DNA from: Propionispora sp. 2/2-37
GTDB taxonomy: Bacteria > Bacillota > Negativicutes > Propionisporales > Propionisporaceae
Assembly (NCBI RefSeq): GCF_001298735.1
Contig: NZ_CYSP01000014.1
Span: 62,001-126,000, forward strand
DNA length: 64,000 bases
Reading direction: 5' to 3'
This document shows, in pieces, positions 14,561 through 22,073 of this stretch. How positions within the stretch are numbered: position 1 is the stretch's first letter; each line of letters opens with the position of its first letter. The notes beneath the pieces were generated by a model. That model had not been told where the DNA came from. It saw only the letters and a program-made list of their open reading frames with translations, and ran no database searches. The position numbers and the translations under genes are program-made.

Positions 14561-14826
14561 CGGTTCCGCTCTAAAGGACCCACCCCCTTAATCCTCCCTC
14601 CCGAGCGAATAAACGGGAGGGGGAAGTCGCAGCCCGGTGTCTACAGCCTATAAGACGGCTTACCATGAGCAGCCACGAACCCCCTGTGGCCGCACATCGT
14701 AAGCCAGTTTTGTTTGTATTAAGCTGCTGGGCAGTGGGAGCGCACCGGCCACGGCGGCCCAACCCATGCCGCCGCATCCCGTGCAAACGGGCCTGCCGTC
14801 AGCAAGGGAGCCGCGAACTGCGCGGC
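14561..14826 (+). repeat. Direct repeat R1 (about 266 bp), partner of 21070-21328
   Basis: The stretch shares with 21070-21328, in the same orientation and order: CGGTTCCGCT, a CCTCCC...GGGAGGGG hairpin, AAGACGGCTTACCATGAGCA, CCCTGTGGCCGCACATCGTA, GGGAGCGCACC/GGGGAGCGCACC, CCACGGCGGCC and GCCGCGAACTGCGCGGC. No frame is conserved. It contains several hairpins, so a structured RNA or a miniature repeat element are both possible. Confidence 0.8.
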
Positions 14827-15148
14827 GGGAAATAAAAGGCCGCCTTTGAAACCGCGGGGACAGATACTGACTATTAGACTACTGTAAGATATAAACACAC
14901 AAAGCATCAGCATTCTTGTCAATACCCAAAAGTGGTGATAAAATTTAATATAGTGAAACATAAAATGGTTTTACATAACTTGATTAGATAAAGTGGGGTC
15001 TTACGCATTTTTGATAAATAGTGCACAGTGAAGATGTTCGCTCATTTATGAATGTGGCCTTGATAATTGTTTTGGAAACCAATAGCCTCTCGGTTAGTAT
15101 CACCGGGAGGTTTTTTACTAGCATTAGTAATTAGGAAGGAATGGAATC
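14827..15148 (+). other. AT-rich gap before the type III R-M genes
   Basis: No gene is seen between repeat R1 and mod. The composition drops sharply from GC-rich to AT-rich at about 14860, a module boundary. The stretch holds the terminator-like hairpin listed at 15086-15116 and the GGAAGGAA ribosome-binding site of mod. No good promoter was identified with confidence. Confidence 0.4.
15086..15116 (+). terminator. Intrinsic terminator just upstream of mod
   Basis: CCTCTCGGT...CACCGGGAGG (15086-15110) is followed by TTTTTT. It ends only 32 bases before the mod start, so it either insulates the restriction genes from upstream transcription or is part of an attenuator that controls them. Confidence 0.6.
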
Positions 15149-16780
15149 ATGAGTAAACAAAAACTGGAGCTAACCTGGGTTGGTAAAGAGGAACAGCCAC
15201 GACTGGAACCTCGCATTTTGCTGGAAGACCCGGAAAAATCCTATCATGCAAAGTTTCGGATAAGTGATAACGATATTTTTGATAACCGGCTGATTTTTGG
15301 AGACAACCTTTTGGCGCTGAAAGCTCTGGAACAGGAGTATACGGGTAAAGTGAAATGTGTGTTTATTGACCCACCCTATAACACGGGAAGTGCCTTTGAG
15401 CATTACGACGACGGGGTCGAGCACTCACTCTGGCTAAGTATGATGAAAAATAGGCTTCAATTGTTACATACTTTATTGGCAAAAGATGGGTCAATTTGGA
15501 TTACTGTTGATGATAATGAAGCCCATTATTTAAAAGTGTTATGTGATGAAATCTTTGGCCGTCAAAACTTCGTAGCAAATTGTATTTGGCAAAAGGTGTA
15601 TAGTGAAAGAATGGATGCTAGCGGATTTAGTACAAGTCACGATCATATATTGGTTTATAGAAAATCAGACGCTTTTCAAGTGAAACAGGTACCCAAAGAA
15701 CAAAATCAGCAACAATTTAACTTTTTTGATTCATTTGCTAATAAATATTATCGGCGCCGATCTTTACGTAAAGAAGGATCCGAGTCATTACGAACTGATC
15801 GGCCCTCCATGTGGTTCCCAATTGAGGCCCCGGATGGCTCACAAGTCTGGCCTATAAAGCCTGATGGGACTGAAGGACGTTGGCGTTGGAAAAGAGAGAA
15901 TGTAGAAGAAAAGAAGAATGAACTAGAATTTATTGATAGAGACGGACGTTGGGAAATTTACGTAAAACAGTATTTAGAAGAGAACCCAACACGCCCTCCT
16001 GGTACGATATGGATGCAAGATGAAGTGGGTCACAATCATGAAGCTAAGTTGGAGGTAAAAGTATTTAATAGCGATTCAGTTTTTGGTACTCCAAAACCTG
16101 AAAGACTTATTAAACGTGTATTGGAGCTGTGTACCGAGGAACGTGACCTCGTATTGGACTCCTTTGCCGGCTCCGGTACCACCGGCGCAGTTGCCCATAA
16201 AATGGGCCGACGCTGGATCATGATTGAACTGGGAGAACATTGCCACACCCATATCATACCGCGCCTGCAAAAAGTGATTGACGGCGCCGATCAAGGCGGC
16301 ATATCAAAGACTGTCAACTGGCAAGGCGGCGGGGGATTCCGTTATTATAAACTGGCTCCCAGCCTGTTGCAAAAGGACAAGTACGGTAATTGGATCATTA
16401 GCAAGGAATATAATGCCGAGATGCTGGCAGAGGCGATGTGCAAGCACGAAGGCTTTACGTACGCTCCTAATGAGACAGTATTCTGGAAACAAGGGCAGTC
16501 GACAGAACATGATTTTATTTATACGACCACCGTTCCGGTCACGGCGGCGTTGTTGGAAACAATCGCTGATCAAATGGGCGGCCGGGAAACATTACTGATT
16601 TGCTGCACCGCGTTTCTGTGCCGGGAAGAAGACTATCCCCAGATTACGTTGAAACGGATTCCTGCTGCGGTACTGGCCCGCTGTGAATTTGGCCGCGATG
16701 ATTACAGTTTGCAGGTCAGTCAGCTGGAATACCAGGCAGAAACCGGTCAGACTGAATTGTGGGGTGGAGAAGATGAATGA
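15149..16780 (+). CDS. mod: Type III restriction-modification methyltransferase (Mod)
   Basis: The 543-residue enzyme methylates adenine (N6) in a short asymmetric site and also supplies specificity to the restriction partner. Motif IV DPPYNTGS lies near residue 74 and the AdoMet motif I (DSFAGSGTTGAV) near 337; this order is that of beta-class type III Mod proteins, with the variable target-recognition region between them. Full length for the family, intact. Its last 8 bases overlap res. Confidence 0.92.
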   Translation: MSKQKLELTWVGKEEQPRLEPRILLEDPEKSYHAKFRISDNDIFDNRLIFGDNLLALKALEQEYTGKVKCVFIDPPYNTGSAFEHYDDGVEHSLWLSMMKNRLQLLHTLLAKDGSIWITVDDNEAHYLKVLCDEIFGRQNFVANCIWQKVYSERMDASGFSTSHDHILVYRKSDAFQVKQVPKEQNQQQFNFFDSFANKYYRRRSLRKEGSESLRTDRPSMWFPIEAPDGSQVWPIKPDGTEGRWRWKRENVEEKKNELEFIDRDGRWEIYVKQYLEENPTRPPGTIWMQDEVGHNHEAKLEVKVFNSDSVFGTPKPERLIKRVLELCTEERDLVLDSFAGSGTTGAVAHKMGRRWIMIELGEHCHTHIIPRLQKVIDGADQGGISKTVNWQGGGGFRYYKLAPSLLQKDKYGNWIISKEYNAEMLAEAMCKHEGFTYAPNETVFWKQGQSTEHDFIYTTTVPVTAALLETIADQMGGRETLLICCTAFLCREEDYPQITLKRIPAAVLARCEFGRDDYSLQVSQLEYQAETGQTELWGGEDE

Positions 16781-19460
16781 GAAGTTAGTTCGATCCATTA
16801 GTGCCCGTATGAGTCTTAGAACACCGCAGGCAGATTCATTAGGCATATTGGCAGATGTTGCGGATACAGTAACATTGAATAAGACGACGGACGTAATGGC
16901 GGCACTGGAGCAGATCAAAGCGCTTTACCCTCATGTTGAAGAGTTTGAGCGGGAGTTTCCTTCACTTTGTTTCGCCCTGGCTACCGGGGTTGGCAAAACC
17001 CGTCTGATGGGGGCCTTTATTGCTTATTTGCATTTGGCCAAGGGTATGAATAATTTTTTTGTACTGGCCCCGAATTTAACCATTTACAATAAATTGATTA
17101 CCGATTTCACACCGAATACCCCCAAATACGTGTTTCAAGGCATTGGGGAGTTTGTCCATCAATATCCGAACATTATTACAGGTGATAACTACAATCAAGG
17201 GCAGCATCTGCAAAGCGGCGCATTATTTGAAGGCATCAACGTAAATATTTTTAACATATCCAAGATCAATTCGGAAGTCCGGGGCGGCAAAACGCCACGC
17301 ATCAAGCGGCTTTCGGAATACATCGGTCAGAGCTACTTCGATTATTTGGTATCTTTGCCTGATTTGACCTTGATTATGGATGAATCTCATCGTTACCGGG
17401 CGACAGCCGGTGTGCGGGTGCTTAACGAGCTTAAGCCGGTACTGGGACTGGAACTTACCGCCACACCCCAAGTGGAAGCGGGAGCAAAGTCGGTGCCCTT
17501 TAAAAATGTTATCTACAGCTATCCTTTATACCAGGCTATGCAGGACGGATTTGTCAAAGAACCGGCTGTTGCGACACGGGAAAACTTTAATGCCGATAAT
17601 TACACCGAGGGGCAGTTGGAACGGCTCAAACTGGAAGACGGCATTCTGGTGCATGAAGAGACTAAAGTAGAACTGGAAGTGTACGCCCGCGAGCATCATT
17701 TGCCGATTATCAAGCCCTTTGTACTTATTGTTGCGGTTGATACCGAACATGCTAATGCCTTGCTGGCAACGATGGAAGATGCCGCCTTTTTTGGCGGCAA
17801 GTATAAGGGTAAGGTGATTACAGTCCATTCCAATCAGCGCGGGGAGGAAAAAGACGAAACGATTGAGCAGCTCATGAGCGTGGAAAAGGCAGACAATCCG
17901 GTGGAGATTGTTATTCATGTCAACATGCTGAAAGAGGGCTGGGATGTCACTAATTTGTATACCATTATTCCCCTGCGGGCGGCCAATTCCCGGACTTTGG
18001 TGGAACAGTCCATCGGGCGGGGGTTGCGTTTGCCTTATGGCAAGCGCACAGGCGTGGAGGCAGTAGACCGCTTGACAATTATTGCTCACGATCATTTCCA
18101 GGCGATTATTGATGAGGCCCGTGATCCGAATTCAATTATCCGTCGGGGCGTATTGATCGGCCGGGATGTGGCCCGCGCAGCGAAGCAGGTGGTTACGGCC
18201 CAGCCGGTGATCTTACAAACCCTTGCCGGTACCGCGGGCAACGAAGCAAACAGTGCCGGCACTACCCGTCTGGTTGCAACACCACTGTTTCAGCCGGAGG
18301 AAACGCAAACGGCCCGGGTTGTGTACGATATTGTCCGGGAATTGGAACATTTGCCTTCATCCAGACAACTGGCCAAGGAAGAGGTTCGTCAATATATTGT
18401 AACAAGAGCGACGGACATAACCCATGCGTCACCACAGGGTACATTAATTGATGATCCCAATGCATTGACAATGGAGAAAGAGCAGTTGGAAAGTGTCGTG
18501 GAGCGAGTGGTACAAGCGGTCATAGAGAAAACCATCGACATTCCGCGTATTGTCGTTCAGCCCAAGGGAGAAGTAACCTGGGGATATGAAGATTTTGAAC
18601 TTGAAGTCAGCGGCATTCAATTGCAGCCGGTGTCGGAAGAATTGTTAGTCCAGCATTTACGTACCGATCAGCGCTTGCGTATTCATCTGGGCTCAGGTGT
18701 TACAGCCGTTCAAAGATTGGAAGATTATTTAGTATTTGCCCTAATGGAGTATCCTGATATATCTTACGATGACCACGCGGATTTGTTGTACAAGCTATCC
18801 GGAGAGGTGGTGCGGCATTTACAGTCGTATTTGTCTACTCCGGAAGATGTGGCCAATGTCCTGCAATATAACCAACAGCGACTGGCGGAACTCATTCACA
18901 TCCAGATGAAGCAGCACTATTATGAACGGGCTACCGAATATGAGGTGCGAATAATCAAAGGGTTTACTACGCTAAAGAGCAATACCTATGCTGCCAGCGA
19001 AGCCGTACGGGATTTTCGCCAGCCGCCGGCAGATTTGCGAAACATGAGCAGTCTGGTGTTTGGTGGTTTCCTGAAATGTTTGTACCCGCAGCAGAAATTT
19101 GATTCCGATGCCGAACGGCGCTTCGCCGTCATTTGTGAAAATGATCCATCAGTCAGGAAATGGTTCAAGCCCGCTAAAGGGCAATTGCAAATTCACTATC
19201 GCAGTGACCAATCCTATGAGCCGGATTTCGTTGTCGAAACAGAAGCTGAAAAAATCTTAGCGGAAACCAAGGCGGCCAATGAAGTAGCGTCGCAGGATGT
19301 GCAGGACAAAGCTGCTGCCGCTATACAGTGGTGTAAACATGCCACTGCCCATGAATTGGCGGTGGGTGGAAAACCGTGGCGGTATGTTCTTGTACCGCAT
19401 ACTAGTGTGCAGGAGAATATGACGATGCAAGGGTTAGCGGCAACGTTTACGGTGAAGTAA
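16773..19460 (+). CDS. res: Type III restriction endonuclease subunit (Res)
   Basis: The 895-residue protein is an SF2 helicase/translocase with a nuclease end. Visible motifs are ATGVGKTRLMG (Walker A, about residue 69), DESHRYRA (motif II, about 203), ELTATPQ (motif III, about 230), QSIGRGLRLPYG (motif VI, about 411), and the C-terminal nuclease PDFV...EKILAETKA (PD...ExK, about 816-832). ATG 16773 follows GGAGAAG and overlaps mod, so the two are co-translated; the ORF extends to 16683 only inside mod. It appears intact and needs Mod for DNA recognition. Confidence 0.92.
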   Translation: MNEKLVRSISARMSLRTPQADSLGILADVADTVTLNKTTDVMAALEQIKALYPHVEEFEREFPSLCFALATGVGKTRLMGAFIAYLHLAKGMNNFFVLAPNLTIYNKLITDFTPNTPKYVFQGIGEFVHQYPNIITGDNYNQGQHLQSGALFEGINVNIFNISKINSEVRGGKTPRIKRLSEYIGQSYFDYLVSLPDLTLIMDESHRYRATAGVRVLNELKPVLGLELTATPQVEAGAKSVPFKNVIYSYPLYQAMQDGFVKEPAVATRENFNADNYTEGQLERLKLEDGILVHEETKVELEVYAREHHLPIIKPFVLIVAVDTEHANALLATMEDAAFFGGKYKGKVITVHSNQRGEEKDETIEQLMSVEKADNPVEIVIHVNMLKEGWDVTNLYTIIPLRAANSRTLVEQSIGRGLRLPYGKRTGVEAVDRLTIIAHDHFQAIIDEARDPNSIIRRGVLIGRDVARAAKQVVTAQPVILQTLAGTAGNEANSAGTTRLVATPLFQPEETQTARVVYDIVRELEHLPSSRQLAKEEVRQYIVTRATDITHASPQGTLIDDPNALTMEKEQLESVVERVVQAVIEKTIDIPRIVVQPKGEVTWGYEDFELEVSGIQLQPVSEELLVQHLRTDQRLRIHLGSGVTAVQRLEDYLVFALMEYPDISYDDHADLLYKLSGEVVRHLQSYLSTPEDVANVLQYNQQRLAELIHIQMKQHYYERATEYEVRIIKGFTTLKSNTYAASEAVRDFRQPPADLRNMSSLVFGGFLKCLYPQQKFDSDAERRFAVICENDPSVRKWFKPAKGQLQIHYRSDQSYEPDFVVETEAEKILAETKAANEVASQDVQDKAAAAIQWCKHATAHELAVGGKPWRYVLVPHTSVQENMTMQGLAATFTVK

Positions 19461-19487
19461 CATGTATTTGACTGGGGGTGAGACTTA

Positions 19488-20900
19488 ATGACGCTTGATG
19501 AGATACATAACCTTATTAAAAATGGCGAGTCTGAAGTTTTAGAGTTAAAAAAATCTACCGGCCAGCTCACCAGGGCCGCTGAATCGTTATGTGCATTCTT
19601 GAACGGTCATGGAGGCAAGGTCATTATCGGTGTGACGCCCGAAGGAAAGATGGTTGGACAAAATATAACGGACAAAACTCTTCAGGATATTGCTAATACC
19701 ATCCGTAATATAGAGCCAACAACTCATATTGCAATGACTCAGGTGGCACTAGAAAATTCTGCTCTGGAAATATTAGTTTTAGAAGCCATACCAGTGCCGG
19801 AAGCACGTCCCTACATTTTTGACGGCCGGCCTTATTACCGTACGGGAACAACTACTGCTGTTATGCCGCAAGATATGTATCAGCAGCTATTATTGAACCG
19901 GGCTCATAGCCAAAGTCGCTGGGAAAATGCAGCGGCTGCCGGCGTTGATTTAACTGATCTGGATCGGGAAGAAATCCTTAAAACTGTTCGGACGGGAATC
20001 GCTGCTGGCCGGCTTCCGGAAAGTACGGGCATTGATCCTGCCGATATTTTGGATCGGCTAGGCCTACGTTCAAACGGTACGATTATCAATGCCGCCGTTG
20101 TATTGTTTGGCAAAGTTTTTCTGCCCAATTATACACAATGCCAGATTCGATTGGCCCGGTTTAAAGGGACGAATAAAACCGAGTTTCTGGATAACAAGCA
20201 GCTTTATGGGCATGCGTTTAGTCTTTTGGATGAAGCGATGTTTTTTATTCAACGGCATTTACCTGTTGCCGGTAAGATTACACCGGGTGTAATTGAGCGG
20301 ATTGATGAACCGATCTTCCCGCCACTGGCGTTACGCGAGGCATTGGTAAATGCCTTTTGCCACCGGGATTATGCTAACCCTGGCGGAGCAGTCAGTGTGG
20401 CCATATTTGATGATCGGCTGGAAATCTGGAGCGAAGGAGTATTGCCTTTTGGGCTAAAGGTTGAAGATTTAAAGCGTGACCATCCTTCCCGTCCACGAAA
20501 TCCACTCATTGCGGATGTGTTTTTCCGTCGTGGATTGGTGGAACGATGGGGCAGAGGCACGCAGACGATTGTTGAACTTTGTGTGAAGGCAGGGCATCCA
20601 GAACCTGAGTTTATCGAGCAAGCCGGGTCGGTAGGAGTGAGATTTCTTCCCCGAGCGTATGTTGCGCCGCACCGTATTGGCCATGATTTGACGACACGGC
20701 AGCGAGAAATTTTGCAGATATTGGCGGAAGAGTCATTGCCATTACGGAAAATTATGGCGAGAATGACGAAGCCGCCCGCTGAGACTACGGTGCGTGATGA
20801 TTTATATCATCTAAAAAAATTGGGAATGGTCGTGCTAGAAGGTTATGGACGCGGTGCAAAATGGTTTCTTATGCGTGAAGAAAATAATGAGCCGGAATAA
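19488..20900 (+). CDS. AlbA_2 (Schlafen-type) ATP-binding regulator
   Basis: The 470-residue protein begins with an AlbA_2 domain (ESEVLELKKSTGQL...LCAFLNGHGGKVIIGVTPEGKMVGQ), continues with a GHKL-like ATP-binding C-terminal region (ALREALVNAFCHRDYA..GGAVSVAIFDDRLEIWSEG) and ends in a helix-turn-helix (LTTRQREILQILAEESLPLRKIMARM). Such proteins are common next to restriction systems and are annotated as transcriptional regulators; some have defence roles. It lies 27 bases after res. It may control the operon or act with it; neither is shown here. Confidence 0.8.
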   Translation: MTLDEIHNLIKNGESEVLELKKSTGQLTRAAESLCAFLNGHGGKVIIGVTPEGKMVGQNITDKTLQDIANTIRNIEPTTHIAMTQVALENSALEILVLEAIPVPEARPYIFDGRPYYRTGTTTAVMPQDMYQQLLLNRAHSQSRWENAAAAGVDLTDLDREEILKTVRTGIAAGRLPESTGIDPADILDRLGLRSNGTIINAAVVLFGKVFLPNYTQCQIRLARFKGTNKTEFLDNKQLYGHAFSLLDEAMFFIQRHLPVAGKITPGVIERIDEPIFPPLALREALVNAFCHRDYANPGGAVSVAIFDDRLEIWSEGVLPFGLKVEDLKRDHPSRPRNPLIADVFFRRGLVERWGRGTQTIVELCVKAGHPEPEFIEQAGSVGVRFLPRAYVAPHRIGHDLTTRQREILQILAEESLPLRKIMARMTKPPAETTVRDDLYHLKKLGMVVLEGYGRGAKWFLMREENNEPE

Positions 20901-20938
20901 GCCGAAAAATAAGCCGGAATAAGCCGGGAAATAAGCTG
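20890..20938 (+). repeat. Short tandem AATAAGCCGG repeats at the gene end
   Basis: About five imperfect copies of AATAAGCCGG span the stop codon of the AlbA_2 gene. In the +1 frame they read NKPKNKPE-like. Repeat slippage could change the C-terminus of the protein. Confidence 0.5.
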
Positions 20939-21069
20939 GCAGTGTGCAAATAAAAATTACGTTGAATTTAGATTTATATGGAGTTTCAGCAATGACATTG
21001 GTGCTCCTATAATTATCAAATGCCCTGCCTGACCCAAGAAAGTTTTGTCAACCAATATAACTATATCGA

Positions 21070-21328
21070 CGGTTCCGCTTTAGGAACCTACCCTGCCCCC
21101 CTCCCGAAGAACAAACGGGAGGGGAAGTCGCCACTACAATGCCGAGCGGCTAATAAGACGGCTTACCATGAGCAGCCACAAACTCCCTGTGGCCGCACAT
21201 CGTAAGCCTGTTTTATTTGCAACAGTCTGCCTGGCAGGGGAGCGCACCAGCCACGGCGGCCAAACCCGCGCCGCCGCGTCCCGTGCGGACGGGCCTGCCG
21301 GCAGCAAGGAAGCCGCGAACTGCGCGGC
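21070..21328 (+). repeat. Direct repeat R2 (about 259 bp), partner of 14561-14826
   Basis: This has the same order and orientation of anchors as R1. R1 and R2 bracket the type III R-M/AlbA_2 cassette, and R2 directly precedes the GIY-YIG/ATPase cassette. The hairpin CTCCCGAAGAACAAACGGGAG at about 21101-21121 is kept with a changed loop. The stretch from 20939 to 21069 holds no gene. Confidence 0.8.
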
Positions 21329-21421
21329 TTTAACAATATTGATATGGAAGAAAAATGCAGGATTATGGCGATGCGATGCGGAACGTATCAATAAAAACAA
21401 CGCGAGGAGAAAATTTTTCTC

Positions 21422-21880
21422 ATGGGTCAAGTTCAAATCTATTTTGAAAAATGCAATCGGTTCGAGCCGTTTTATATCCGGCCGCTTAGCGGCATCGTCG
21501 GCCTGTATTTCATCGCGCTCACGTCCGGCGACATCATGTACCCGTTTAATCGGTCGCGCTTGCTTTATATCGGCATGAGCGAAAAAAAGACCAACAGCAT
21601 AGGCAGCCGCTTGCAAGGGCATTACGACGGACAATCCGGCAACGCCGGGCTGTTCAATTATCGCTCCGCGCAGCCGCTAGAGTTTACCTTTATTAATTTT
21701 GAAATGGTGAAGTCCATGTGGCCGCATAGGATTGAAGACCTGGAAAGCTATTTTATTTTGGACTTTGTCGCCAAATTTGGGGTTTACCCCATTTGCAACA
21801 ATAAAACCGGCTTTGAAATCCAACAAAAAGAGGTTGACGTTGAGTTTCAAATCGACTGGAAACATTTTGGAGGAGGATGA
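21422..21880 (+). CDS. GIY-YIG-like nuclease domain protein
   Basis: The 152-residue protein has GLYFIAL (residues 27-33, the GIY element), LLYIGMSE (47-54, the YIG element), SRLQGH (62-67, the catalytic Arg and a His), and IEDLESYFILDF.AKFG.YPICN towards the end, which carries the usual catalytic Glu and Asn of GIY-YIG nucleases. ATG 21422 follows GAGGAG. It is the first of three tightly packed genes, 4 bases before the next start. A nuclease effector in a defence module is the simplest reading. Confidence 0.7.
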   Translation: MGQVQIYFEKCNRFEPFYIRPLSGIVGLYFIALTSGDIMYPFNRSRLLYIGMSEKKTNSIGSRLQGHYDGQSGNAGLFNYRSAQPLEFTFINFEMVKSMWPHRIEDLESYFILDFVAKFGVYPICNNKTGFEIQQKEVDVEFQIDWKHFGGG

Positions 21881-21884
21881 GCAA

Positions 21885-22073
21885 ATGAGTGACAGCCCAT
21901 TGAGCGGAGACGCGATTGTCGATGCGTTCTTCGCGGAATTGCAGGACATGGAAGGCGTGGACAAGGCATTGGCGGAGAAGCTGTCGTCTTTGCATCGAGA
22001 CAAAAAGTTCACACAGAAGGAAGTGGCTGCTTCGCTGCAGTCGCTACGGGAGGAGGCGCTGAAAAATGGTTAA
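21885..22073 (+). CDS. Small helical protein of the GIY-YIG/ATPase module
   Basis: From ATG 21885 (behind GGAGGAGG) the 62-residue product reads MSDSPLSGDAIVDAFFAELQDMEGVDKALAEKLSSL..., predicted helical and acidic in its first half. It overlaps the ATPase gene by 8 bases. No family recognised; it could be an adaptor between nuclease and ATPase or an inhibitor. Confidence 0.6.
   Translation: MSDSPLSGDAIVDAFFAELQDMEGVDKALAEKLSSLHRDKKFTQKEVAASLQSLREEALKNG

Noticed and set aside
13947-14583. Long minus-strand open frames of 119-201 codons
   Set aside because: Very GC-rich DNA gives long frames in several registers at once; none has a start signal or a known domain.
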